From contig CAVEAL010000011.1 of the NCBI GenBank assembly GCA_963613665.1, forward strand, positions 9,728-73,727: a DNA stretch of 64,000 nt. Reading direction: 5' to 3'. Below the pieces are notes generated by a model. That model made no database searches and was not told the DNA's origin. It was given only the letters and a program-made list of their open reading frames with translations. Positions within the stretch are counted from its first letter, which is position 1; each line of letters starts with the position of its first letter. The position numbers and the translations under genes are program-made. Below, piece by piece: positions 7,486 through 15,545 of this stretch. This stretch comes from F23-B02 sp963613665. Lineage in GTDB: Bacteria > Bacillota > Clostridia > Oscillospirales > Oscillospiraceae.

Positions 7486-9105
7486 TCACAGGCGGTCGAA
7501 GCGTGCGAGGATCGCTGCAAGCTGGGCGCGGGTGATGACGGTGTTCGGACGGAACGTGCCGTCATTGTAGCCGCTGACTACGTCGTTGGCAACAGCCCAG
7601 CGTACCGCATTGCGGTAGCTGCCTGCTATAGAGGATGCATCGGAAAACACGCTGAGGTCGCCGCCTGCTGCGGGCATTCCGGCGTATCTGTGCATTATCG
7701 TCACGAACTGGCCGCGCGTCAGACCGTCGTTCGGGCCGAAGGTGGTCGCGCTGTAGCCGGAGATAATGGCGTTTTCATATGCCCAGATTATCGCGTCGCG
7801 TGCCCAGTAATTATCGGGAACATCGGTAAAGGGCTCGGTGAGGCCGCTCACGTTCGGAGATCCTGCCATGCGGTAGAGCACCGTCACTGCCTGTGCGCGG
7901 GTGGTTGTAGCGTCGGGGGTAAACTCCGTGTCGCTCGTACCCTTTATAAGTCCGTTATACCATGCATAGTAGAGCTCGTCGTAGTACCATGCCTCGGCGG
8001 GAACGTCAGTAAACGGGAGCGTTCCGCGCTCGGGCAGCACGCTGAGTATCTGCTGCGCAATGTATTTGTGGCCTTCAATGGTCGGATGAGCCTTGACGGT
8101 GAAATAAGCCGAGAAGTTTTTATCGGTCACGTTCTGGTCATAGGTCTCTGTTCCGAGAATATTGACATAGTGGAAGTTATCGTACTTGAGCGCAAAGCTT
8201 CTGATGTAAGCATTTATCATGGTGACGGTTGGAGCCGTGACCGCACTCAGGCTGGTGAGGCTGCCGTCGCTTATCTTTGTGTGCTCAAAGGGATTGAACA
8301 CGCCGAGAGCAACGACCGTGATATCGGGATTTATCTCATATATCTTCTCGATAACGGCGTTGTAGTTAACGGTGAACTGATTATATGCAATGGTCAGATA
8401 GCCAGCCAGCATAGTGCCGAGTTTTGCAAGCTCACCGGCAGTCTGGCAGTATTGCAGAAGTTTTGCAAAGGCCTCGCCTATGCTGCCGCCCTTGTTGAGA
8501 AAGTTCTTGATGTCCTTGAGAGCGTCGTTTTCCGTATCCTCGGTGTACTCCTTGAGCACCAGAGACGCAGACATCGAGAAAACGTCGTTCGAACCGAGGT
8601 TTATGCTGATGAGTTTGGTTTTCTTTATGGCCTCGGTGTAGTCTTTCTGATCGGTGACATATTTGAGATCGCCGAGAGTGAACGAGCCGCTGCCGTCAAA
8701 ATCATACCACTTGTTGCCCCAGGTATAGGTCGAGTCAAAATCGTTGTACACGCCCTCGAGGAAGTATCTGAATTCCACGGCGCGCATTCCGCTGAGTGCG
8801 TACTGCAGAAGCTTTGCGTCAAGCTCCTCTGCAACAAGGCTGTGATACGCATTCGGCACTGCTGCGAAATCAAAGCCGTGATAGAGATAGTCCGGATCCA
8901 ATATATAGCTCGGGTCGTCGGTCTCCTGATCGAAATATGTCTCGCTGCCGTCCATTGTAAGGCCGCAGCCTGCTGCGATGCTGTCGCCGACGCACATATA
9001 ATATCTGTAAGGCTCATAGCTTCTGTCTGCCAGCGCCGGCGCGCAGAGCGCGAACACCATGACAAGCACGAGGACGACGCTGAGTGTGCGTTTTATAATT
9101 TTCAT
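7486..9105 (-). CDS. Secreted SGNH/GDSL hydrolase with three SLH domains (copy A)
   Basis: An exported esterase/lipase-like enzyme anchored to the cell wall. A signal peptide (LSVVLVLVMVFALCAPALA) is followed by an SGNH hydrolase domain (about 30-350) with the nucleophile block VGDSIAAGCG (Ser42), INLGSNDVF as the GxND block and AHPTIEGH with the catalytic His. The Asp normally three residues before that His (DxxH) is Val here. Residues about 355-539 form three SLH repeats (TTRAQAV, LTRGQFV, ITRAQLA) that usually bind secondary cell-wall polymer. It is last in an operon, 25 bases behind copy B, with a good GGGAGAT site. Its SLH-coding DNA is identical to that of copy B. Substrate unknown. Confidence 0.85.
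   Translation of the reverse strand: MKIIKRTLSVVLVLVMVFALCAPALADRSYEPYRYYMCVGDSIAAGCGLTMDGSETYFDQETDDPSYILDPDYLYHGFDFAAVPNAYHSLVAEELDAKLLQYALSGMRAVEFRYFLEGVYNDFDSTYTWGNKWYDFDGSGSFTLGDLKYVTDQKDYTEAIKKTKLISINLGSNDVFSMSASLVLKEYTEDTENDALKDIKNFLNKGGSIGEAFAKLLQYCQTAGELAKLGTMLAGYLTIAYNQFTVNYNAVIEKIYEINPDITVVALGVFNPFEHTKISDGSLTSLSAVTAPTVTMINAYIRSFALKYDNFHYVNILGTETYDQNVTDKNFSAYFTVKAHPTIEGHKYIAQQILSVLPERGTLPFTDVPAEAWYYDELYYAWYNGLIKGTSDTEFTPDATTTRAQAVTVLYRMAGSPNVSGLTEPFTDVPDNYWARDAIIWAYENAIISGYSATTFGPNDGLTRGQFVTIMHRYAGMPAAGGDLSVFSDASSIAGSYRNAVRWAVANDVVSGYNDGTFRPNTVITRAQLAAILARFDRL
7499..8054. repeat. 556-bp direct repeat, copy 1 (SLH region)
   Basis: Base-for-base identical by eye to 9144-9699. It encodes the three SLH domains of the downstream esterase. 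Sequence diverges abruptly on both sides. Confidence 0.9.
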
Positions 9106-9130
9106 TTACATCTCCCGTATTCTTTATACC

Positions 9131-10750
9131 TCACATTTTGTCAAAGCGTGCGAGGATCGCTGCAAGCTGGGCGCGGGTGATGACGGTGTTCGGACGGAAC
9201 GTGCCGTCATTGTAGCCGCTGACTACGTCGTTGGCAACAGCCCAGCGTACCGCATTGCGGTAGCTGCCTGCTATAGAGGATGCATCGGAAAACACGCTGA
9301 GGTCGCCGCCTGCTGCGGGCATTCCGGCGTATCTGTGCATTATCGTCACGAACTGGCCGCGCGTCAGACCGTCGTTCGGGCCGAAGGTGGTCGCGCTGTA
9401 GCCGGAGATAATGGCGTTTTCATATGCCCAGATTATCGCGTCGCGTGCCCAGTAATTATCGGGAACATCGGTAAAGGGCTCGGTGAGGCCGCTCACGTTC
9501 GGAGATCCTGCCATGCGGTAGAGCACCGTCACTGCCTGTGCGCGGGTGGTTGTAGCGTCGGGGGTAAACTCCGTGTCGCTCGTACCCTTTATAAGTCCGT
9601 TATACCATGCATAGTAGAGCTCGTCGTAGTACCATGCCTCGGCGGGAACGTCAGTAAACGGGAGCGTTCCGCGCTCGGGCAGCACGCTGAGTATCTGCTC
9701 GGCCATGTATCTGTGGCCTGCCAAAGTCGGGTGGACCTTAATGGCAAAAAGCTGCCAGATGTTCGGATCATCGTAACTCATGTCGTAGGTCTCGGTACCG
9801 ACGACATCGGCATAATATAGATTGTCATACTTATAGGTCTGCAGCTTGAGGTAATTGTTAATCTGCCTTACCATCGGAGCCATAAGAGCGCCGAGATCGT
9901 ATTTACTGTCCGATTTAAGGGTAAAATACGCAAACGGATTGAATACGCCGACCGCAACGACGGTGATATCGGGGTTGAGCTCATACACCTTCTTCAGAAT
10001 TGCACTGTAGTTTTCGGTAAACTGCTTATAGGTCTTTGCAAATGTCTCCGTAAGCGTTGTGACAAACTCGGTCATCTTACCCATCGTCTGACAGTACTCT
10101 ACAAGCTTTCCGAGAGCAACACCCATGTTGCCGCCGTTATTGAGGTAAGCCTTGATGTTCTTGAGCGTTTCGCTGTCGGGATCCTCCGCAGTGAGTATGC
10201 CCAAGCTGCCGAGCAGTGAGTACGAGAACACGTCGTTCGATCCGACATTGATGCTGAGAACATTGGTCGTCTTCACCATTTCGGGATAGTTTACCCGTGC
10301 GTTTATCGAATCGAGGTCGTCGAGAGTAAAACCGTTTCCGTCAACATCGAAAACGGAATTGTCCCACCAGCGGGTCTCGTCGTATTCGTTGTATACGCCC
10401 TCGAGGAAATATCTTAGCTCCACGGCGCGCATGCCGCTGCGGGCGCATTGCAGAAGCTTTGCGTCCAGCGCTTTTGCAACCATGCTGTGATATGCCGTGG
10501 GAACGGCGGTGAAATCATAGCCGTAATAGATGTAGTTTTCGTTATAGACCACAGTATAGTCGTCGGCACCCAGAGAGAAATCGGTTTCGCTGCCGTCTTT
10601 TGTAAGGCCGCAGCCCGCTGCGATACTGTCGCCTACGCACATATAGTATCTGTAAGGCTCATAGCTTCTGTCGGCCAGCGCCGGTGCGCAGAGCGCGAAC
10701 ACCATTACAAGCACGAGGACAAAGCTGAGTATACGTTTTGTATGTTTCAT
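9131..10750 (-). CDS. Secreted SGNH/GDSL hydrolase with three SLH domains (copy B)
   Basis: A paralogue of the neighbouring copy A with the same length (539) and architecture: signal peptide (LSFVLVLVMVFALCAPALA), SGNH domain with VGDSIAAGCG (Ser42), INVGSNDVF and KVHPTLAGH, then three SLH repeats. The position three before the catalytic His is Ile, so the usual DxxH Asp is missing here too. The catalytic domains differ clearly between the copies, for instance around residues 55-350, while signal peptides and SLH parts are nearly or fully identical. GGGGAGGAG lies six bases before the ATG. It follows the acyl-CoA synthetase by 21 bases, so the three genes form one operon. Confidence 0.85.
   Translation of the reverse strand: MKHTKRILSFVLVLVMVFALCAPALADRSYEPYRYYMCVGDSIAAGCGLTKDGSETDFSLGADDYTVVYNENYIYYGYDFTAVPTAYHSMVAKALDAKLLQCARSGMRAVELRYFLEGVYNEYDETRWWDNSVFDVDGNGFTLDDLDSINARVNYPEMVKTTNVLSINVGSNDVFSYSLLGSLGILTAEDPDSETLKNIKAYLNNGGNMGVALGKLVEYCQTMGKMTEFVTTLTETFAKTYKQFTENYSAILKKVYELNPDITVVAVGVFNPFAYFTLKSDSKYDLGALMAPMVRQINNYLKLQTYKYDNLYYADVVGTETYDMSYDDPNIWQLFAIKVHPTLAGHRYMAEQILSVLPERGTLPFTDVPAEAWYYDELYYAWYNGLIKGTSDTEFTPDATTTRAQAVTVLYRMAGSPNVSGLTEPFTDVPDNYWARDAIIWAYENAIISGYSATTFGPNDGLTRGQFVTIMHRYAGMPAAGGDLSVFSDASSIAGSYRNAVRWAVANDVVSGYNDGTFRPNTVITRAQLAAILARFDKM
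9144..9699. repeat. 556-bp direct repeat, copy 2 (SLH region)
   Basis: Identical to 7499-8054, offset 1645 bases. It covers the SLH-coding 3' third of copy B. Confidence 0.9.
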
Positions 10751-10771
10751 TTTATTCTCCTCCCCGCGCTG

Positions 10772-12514
10772 TCAGACAGCCTCGTTGACTTCGTTATTTT
10801 TGTTGTAATCGTCTGCAAGCTTGAGATAGTCGATCTTACCCATGCCGGTGTGAGGCATGGCATCGGTAAATATTATATCGTAGGGCTTTGCCGGTCCCTC
10901 CAGTTCCTGACGGCACATTTCATAAAGCTCGTTTTTGATCTGGAGCTGCTTTTCTATCGACTGCTCTTCCGTCTCGATAACGGCAAGCGTAAGCTGCCCC
11001 TGCGCATGGCCGGTGTCCTTTACGCCGACAACTGCGCAGCTTGATACCATTGGGTGATGGCCAAGAACGCTTTCGATGTGAGTGGGGAATATCTTATGGC
11101 CGTTAAAGAGCGTGATCATGCGCTTTATCCTGCCCTTTATGTACACAAAGCCGTCCTCATCCATGTGTCCGATATCGCCGCTGTGTACCCAGAAAGTACC
11201 GTCGGAGTGACGGACGATGACCTTTTCGGTCTCAGCCTTATTATTGAGGTAGCCAAGCATAATCGACGGACCGCTTATGCAGATCTCGCCCTCCTCGCCG
11301 TAGTCGAGCTCATTTGTCGTGCCCGGCTCGAAGATGCCGATGGTAGTGGTGAGAAGCGGATAGCCGACGGACAGGCTCTTGAAATTTCCGTTGCAGCAGC
11401 AGGATGCAGCCGAGGAGACCTCGCTCATACCGTAGCCCTGAGAAAGAGGATAGCGGCAGCCGCGGCTTTCAAGAAAGCTGTTGAGCTTTACCTCAAGGCC
11501 GGCGTTCATGGTGTCGCCGCCGCTTCCGGCGGTACGGAAAAAGCTGAGGTCAAAGCCCTTGGACATTTCCTTGCTGTTCATGAGCTTTTCATAATGTGCC
11601 GGAACGAGCAGCGTATGCTCGGGGCGGTACTTCTTGACATAGTAGCCGACCTTATCGGCGTTGAACTTCGGGATTATAACGACCTCGAGTCCGAGCGTGA
11701 GAGGCATATGCAGGCTCGATACGATGCCGTAGGATGAGAACATCGGAATGATGTTCATGAAGCGCTGGCCGCGCCTGTAGGACACGCCGCAGTGCTTGAA
11801 GTCGAAGGCGATGGCATTGAAGCCGTCATTCGACAGCATGACACCCTTGGGTGCGCCGGTCGTGCCGCCGGTGAGCGTTACGGCTGCGAGATCGTTCTCG
11901 CCGTACTCGACGGTCTCGGTCTCAACACCCTCTCCTGTCGCTGCAAACTGAGTCCATGTGAGAACGCTGCTGCTTGTCTCGATCTTCGGAGCGGGCATCT
12001 TGAACTGCTTGAGAAAACGGATGGATGCAGGCAGCGAGGTGTCGGCCGAGATAACGACTATCTTCTCAATGCCAGCCTCAGTAAGAGTATCCTTGAGCGC
12101 CTCATAGTACAGGTCGATGACGATGAATATCTTCGTTCCGGTCTGCTTAATGAAGCTCATTGCTCCCGCCGCGCTGGTTCTCGGGTCGATGACCAGAGGT
12201 GCGGCACCGATCTTGTTCAGACCGTACAGTGCGTAGACCATCTCGGGGATAGTAACGGTCGCGGCGGCGACGATATCGCCCTTTTTGATGCCGGCGGCCT
12301 TGAATGCTCCGGCGGCCCTGTCCGCTTCGTCGAGCAGCTTTCCGTAGCTGATCTTTTTGCCGAAGTAATTGAGTGCCGTGTCATCGAGTCCACCCTCGCT
12401 GCACTCGCGCAGATGACGGTAAATTGTGTTCTCCGGCATGGACGCTTCCCTCGCCTCTTCCGTAAAGAATCTCAGCCAAGGCTTTTCGATTGACGGCTTT
12501 AACAGTTTGCACAT
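10772..12514 (-). CDS. AMP-dependent acyl-CoA synthetase/ligase
   Basis: A cytoplasmic ANL-superfamily enzyme of 580 residues that activates a carboxylic acid, probably a fatty acid, through an acyl-adenylate to the CoA thioester. The P-loop LTGGTTGAPKGVMLS, the adenine-binding SQGYGMSEVS and the hinge region WVHSGDIGHMDEDGFVYIKGRIKRMI (first part of the A8 motif) are intact, as is the C-terminal lysine segment MGKIDYLKL. AGGAGG precedes the ATG. It is first in the operon with the two exported SGNH esterases and has a strong promoter at 12563-12591. The context suggests it takes up acids released outside the cell. Chain length specificity is unknown, and the product could also be an acyl-AMP. 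Confidence 0.88.
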   Translation of the reverse strand: MCKLLKPSIEKPWLRFFTEEAREASMPENTIYRHLRECSEGGLDDTALNYFGKKISYGKLLDEADRAAGAFKAAGIKKGDIVAAATVTIPEMVYALYGLNKIGAAPLVIDPRTSAAGAMSFIKQTGTKIFIVIDLYYEALKDTLTEAGIEKIVVISADTSLPASIRFLKQFKMPAPKIETSSSVLTWTQFAATGEGVETETVEYGENDLAAVTLTGGTTGAPKGVMLSNDGFNAIAFDFKHCGVSYRRGQRFMNIIPMFSSYGIVSSLHMPLTLGLEVVIIPKFNADKVGYYVKKYRPEHTLLVPAHYEKLMNSKEMSKGFDLSFFRTAGSGGDTMNAGLEVKLNSFLESRGCRYPLSQGYGMSEVSSAASCCCNGNFKSLSVGYPLLTTTIGIFEPGTTNELDYGEEGEICISGPSIMLGYLNNKAETEKVIVRHSDGTFWVHSGDIGHMDEDGFVYIKGRIKRMITLFNGHKIFPTHIESVLGHHPMVSSCAVVGVKDTGHAQGQLTLAVIETEEQSIEKQLQIKNELYEMCRQELEGPAKPYDIIFTDAMPHTGMGKIDYLKLADDYNKNNEVNEAV

Positions 12515-12562
12515 AGTTCTTCCTCCTTGCTTTGTGCTGAACTTTTCGCTCGGTTTTGTCTA

Positions 12563-12591
12563 ATCATAAACTTATCTCGTCTTTTTGTCAA
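12563..12591 (-). promoter_or_regulatory. Promoter of the acyl-CoA synthetase-esterase operon
   Basis: Minus-strand perfect TTGACA, 17-base spacer, TATGAT, about 50 bases before the start. The surrounding gap 12515-12856 is strongly AT-rich and separates this operon from the divergent TetR gene. No further gene is seen in it. Confidence 0.65.
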
Positions 12592-12750
12592 CCACCATTT
12601 TATACTTTTCTTATGTTTTTATCCATCTTTGTACATTTTGCTGCTTTTTATCGTTAATTCTGTAGCGCTTTATACAAAATTGTTAATTAAGTATACAGTT
12701 GGACATTAATTGTTCATAAATATATTTTTGAACTTTTTTCAAATTTTCTC

Positions 12751-12779
12751 TTGCATTTATTTTGAACTTAGGTTACAAT
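12751..12779 (+). promoter_or_regulatory. Promoter of the TetR gene
   Basis: TTGCAT, 17-base spacer, TACAAT, about 78 bases before the TetR ATG, in AT-rich DNA. Confidence 0.4.
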
Positions 12780-12856
12780 TATACTACAAATATAAAATTA
12801 AACTTTTTTAATTCATTATTTAAAAATCTTTAAATTTTCAGGGGTGGAAATTATTA

Positions 12857-13441
12857 ATGAGTACAAATAACAGAATGGTCGAAAAGTCAAAGAAGGCGAT
12901 CAAGGATGCCCTTCTGGACATCATGTATGAAAAGGATTTCAAACAGATCACAGTCAACGAGCTTTTAAAGCGGGCAAATGTCAGCCGAGGCACCTTCTAT
13001 GCACATTTTTCAAACCTTGAGGACGTGCGCCAGCAGCTTATAAACGATCTCTACGATCACGCGGACGCGATATTCGGTGATTACAAGGCCAGCGAGCTCG
13101 AGGAGGATCCGTACCCCATCATGCTGATGGCGGCGGAGATGATCGTCGCCAGCCGCGATCCGGCAAAGAGGCTGTTCAGATTTGTAAACGTATATGACCT
13201 CGGCATACATCTCAAAACATGGCTGACCAAATACATTCTGTCGGACGAGGAGCTTGTTGAGCGCTGGGGCGGCAAGTCAAAGGCCATGGTGTATGCCCGC
13301 TTCATCGCCGGCGGCACGATGCATGCCTATAACATGTGGATAGTTGACGACTTCGGCATATCCGCGGAGGAATTCGCGCAGACGCTGTCCAACATTCTCG
13401 TAAACGGCCTCAACGCTTTAAAGGCAAGCGAGGATAAGTAA
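12857..13441 (+). CDS. TetR/AcrR family transcriptional regulator
   Basis: A 194-residue DNA-binding repressor-type protein. The N-terminal helix-turn-helix is typical: KDALLDIMYEKDFKQITVNE then LLKRANVSRGTFYAHFSNLED (about 17-58), followed by an all-helical ligand/dimer domain resembling the TetR C-terminal 33 class. It is divergent from the acyl-CoA synthetase-esterase operon across a 342-base AT-rich gap and followed by an SDR gene, so local control by a lipid-like ligand is plausible but inferred. AGGGGTGG precedes the ATG by nine bases. A terminator-like hairpin follows. Confidence 0.9.
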   Translation: MSTNNRMVEKSKKAIKDALLDIMYEKDFKQITVNELLKRANVSRGTFYAHFSNLEDVRQQLINDLYDHADAIFGDYKASELEEDPYPIMLMAAEMIVASRDPAKRLFRFVNVYDLGIHLKTWLTKYILSDEELVERWGGKSKAMVYARFIAGGTMHAYNMWIVDDFGISAEEFAQTLSNILVNGLNALKASEDK

Positions 13442-13453
13442 AACACAAAAAGC

Positions 13454-13479
13454 AAAGGCACAGCCTCGGCTGTGCCTTT
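13454..13479 (+). terminator. Terminator after the TetR gene
   Basis: Palindrome AAAGGCACAGCC/GGCTGTGCCTTT with a two-base centre followed by T, between the TetR and SDR genes. The SDR gene has no obvious promoter of its own, so some read-through is likely. Confidence 0.7.
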
Positions 13480-13501
13480 TACGGTTAAAAGGAGAATCAT
13501 C

Positions 13502-14275
13502 ATGAAAAAGATCGCCGTTATAAGCGGAGCATCCTCCGGCATGGGCAGAGAATTTGTATACGCAATAGATAAGGACATGGAGCTTGACGAACTGTGGGTC
13601 ATCGCACGCCGTGAGGAGAGGCTTCTGGAGCTTCAGGCGCATGTAAGTGCAAGGATACGCCCCGTCGTGCTCGATCTTCTGGACAGAAGCAGCCTCGGCA
13701 CCTTCAAGGCTCTGCTCGAGGCCGAAAAGCCCGAGGTCAGAGTGCTTGTGAATGCCGCAGGCTTCGGCCTTTTCGGAACCTATACCGAGATGGATATGGA
13801 AAAGCAGCTCGAGATAATAGACCTCAACGACCGTGCGCTGACCGGTATGACCTACATCACCCTTCCCTATATGCCGGATGGTGCGCAGATATACAACATG
13901 GGCTCAATGTCCTCGTTCCAGCCGGTACCGTATATAAACGTGTACGGCGCATCAAAGGCTTACGTTCTCAGTTTCTCAAAGGCGCTGCGCGTCGAGCTGT
14001 GTCAGAGGGACATCAGCGTAATGGCCGTCTGCCCCGGCTGGATACAGACGGAGTTTTTCAGCCATGCGATACACGACGACACCGTCAGCTACTTTAACCG
14101 CTACTACGGCCCCAAGGAGGTCGTTGAGAAGGCAGTAAAGGACATGCACCGCAATAAACCGGTTTCCATCCTCGGCCTGCCGGAGAGATTGCAGGTGCTT
14201 GGCGTTAAACTTCTGCCGACACGCTTTGTTCTGAAAACCTGGTGCAAACAGCAGAAAAAACCGTTTAAGTATTGA
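13502..14275 (+). CDS. Short-chain dehydrogenase/reductase
   Basis: A classical SDR oxidoreductase (257 residues, cytoplasmic, NAD(P)-dependent). The Rossmann glycine motif is SGASSGMG (about 8-15), NAAG follows strand 4, the catalytic Ser is in MGSMSS, and the YxxxK motif is YGASK. The segment VCPGWIQTEF after it is typical of the family. The C-terminus has a hydrophobic stretch and basic tail (KTWCKQQKKPFKY) as in membrane-associated SDRs acting on lipids. GGAG precedes ATG 13502, so the longer frame from 13472 is unlikely because it would start inside the upstream terminator hairpin. Substrate unknown. Confidence 0.88.
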   Translation: MKKIAVISGASSGMGREFVYAIDKDMELDELWVIARREERLLELQAHVSARIRPVVLDLLDRSSLGTFKALLEAEKPEVRVLVNAAGFGLFGTYTEMDMEKQLEIIDLNDRALTGMTYITLPYMPDGAQIYNMGSMSSFQPVPYINVYGASKAYVLSFSKALRVELCQRDISVMAVCPGWIQTEFFSHAIHDDTVSYFNRYYGPKEVVEKAVKDMHRNKPVSILGLPERLQVLGVKLLPTRFVLKTWCKQQKKPFKY

Positions 14276-14280
14276 TATTG

Positions 14281-14320
14281 CATGAAAAAATCCCATCCGG
14301 ATGGATGGGATTTTTTCATG
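14281..14320. terminator. Bidirectional terminator, SDR / pfkA
   Basis: An 18-bp perfect stem (CATGAAAAAATCCCATCC and complement) with a four-base loop between converging genes. Confidence 0.9.
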
Positions 14321-14333
14321 CCGAAAGTTTATA

Positions 14334-15419
14334 TCAGTCGCCGAAGCAAGTGCCGATATCGCGTGCGACCTGAATGAGAGGATGGTCGGTAGGCAGAAAT
14401 TTGGTCTTGCTGGCTGCCTCCTCAAGCGGGATGGACGTGATGTGTCCGTCCTTGATGGCGACCATGCGGCCGTACTGCTTATTGACGATGAGATCTGCCG
14501 CAGCTGCGCCGAACTGAGTGGCCAGCACGCGGTCATACGGGCACGGAGGGCCGCCGCGCTGATAATGCCCGGGAACGGTTACGCGAGCCTCCTGACCGAT
14601 GGCAGCCTCGATCTGAGCCGCGATCTCGTAGGATATCGTCGAATGCCTCGACTGCTCGCGGCGCTTGCGGCTCTCCTCCTCCGTGAGTGCACGGTCGTGC
14701 ACGCTCTTTGCGCCCTCGGCAACGGCGAGTATCGAAAAGCTCCTGCCGTGGCGGCGGCGATGGTCGATGGCCTTCACGATGCTGTCAATATTATATGGTA
14801 TCTCGGGGATGAGGATGATATCCGCGCCCGAAGCTATGCCTGCGTGCAGCGTGAGCCACCCGGCATCGCGCCCCATGAGCTCGACAAGGAACACGCGGCT
14901 GTGCGATGAGGCGGTCGAGTGAATGTAATCAATGACGTTCGTTGCAACGTCAACGGCGCTCTGAAAGCCGAAGGTCGTATCCGTGCCCCAGATATCGTTG
15001 TCTATGGTCTTGGGCAGGGTAACGACGTTCATGCCGGCATCCATAAGGAGCTTTGCGCTTTTCTGCGTACCGTTGCCGCCCATGACGACGAGACAGTCGA
15101 GATTGAGCTTATTATATGTGTCCTTCATCGCAGGGATGAGGCTGTTGCCGTTGTCGTCAACGATGTCCTTTCCCGGGATATAGCGCTGGCGCGAGGTGCC
15201 GAGGATCGTTCCGCCCTGAGTGAGGATGCCGGAAAAATCCTTGGGCTCCATGAATTTATAGTCGCCGTCCACGAGGCCTCGGTAGCCGTCGTACATGCCG
15301 AATATCTCGAGATTTTCGATCTTGTTGTGCAGTGCCTTGCCGATGCCGCGCATAGCGGCATTGAGGCCCTGACAGTCGCCGCCCGAGGTCACAAGCGCGA
15401 CTCTGGTTATATTCTTCAA
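14334..15419 (-). CDS. pfkA: 6-phosphofructokinase
   Basis: Phosphorylates fructose-6-phosphate to fructose-1,6-bisphosphate in glycolysis (361 residues). Motifs: VTSGGDCQGLNAAMRG, GGNGTQKSA, PKTIDNDIWGTD, MGRDAGWLTLHAGI and GHYQRGGPPCPYDR. The position equivalent to residue 104 of the E. coli enzyme is Gly, as in ATP users, while the position equivalent to 124 is Lys, as in pyrophosphate users. This Gly/Lys combination is known from ATP-dependent actinobacterial and trypanosomal enzymes, so ATP is the likely donor, but this is inference. The start is a TTG codon six bases after GAGGGG. Own promoter at 15462-15489. Confidence 0.93.
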   Translation of the reverse strand: MKNITRVALVTSGGDCQGLNAAMRGIGKALHNKIENLEIFGMYDGYRGLVDGDYKFMEPKDFSGILTQGGTILGTSRQRYIPGKDIVDDNGNSLIPAMKDTYNKLNLDCLVVMGGNGTQKSAKLLMDAGMNVVTLPKTIDNDIWGTDTTFGFQSAVDVATNVIDYIHSTASSHSRVFLVELMGRDAGWLTLHAGIASGADIILIPEIPYNIDSIVKAIDHRRRHGRSFSILAVAEGAKSVHDRALTEEESRKRREQSRHSTISYEIAAQIEAAIGQEARVTVPGHYQRGGPPCPYDRVLATQFGAAAADLIVNKQYGRMVAIKDGHITSIPLEEAASKTKFLPTDHPLIQVARDIGTCFGD

Positions 15420-15461
15420 GCTGAACCCCTCTTTTGCTTCTAAGATTAATTTTACATTAAT

Positions 15462-15489
15462 ATTTTAAAGCAATCTAAATAAAAGTCAA
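15462..15489 (-). promoter_or_regulatory. Promoter of pfkA
   Basis: Minus-strand TTGACT, 16-base spacer, TAAAAT, about 43 bases before the TTG start. Confidence 0.55.
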
Positions 15490-15512
15490 TCGTGAATTAT
15501 ACCGAAATCAAA

Positions 15513-15539
15513 ACGGGAGCTTGTGCTTTAAGCTCCCGT
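15513..15539 (-). terminator. Terminator of the PadR-DUF2812 operon
   Basis: Stem ACGGGAGCTT/AAGCTCCCGT with a seven-base loop and a T-rich tail on the minus strand, just after the DUF2812 stop. Confidence 0.7.
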
Positions 15540-15545
15540 ATTTGT

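Noticed and set aside
7690..9180. Long open frame (about 496 codons) on the plus strand opposite the esterase copy A
   Set aside because: It is antisense to a gene with signal peptide and clear domains. GC-rich third positions commonly leave such frames open, and its translation has no recognisable motif or ribosome binding site.
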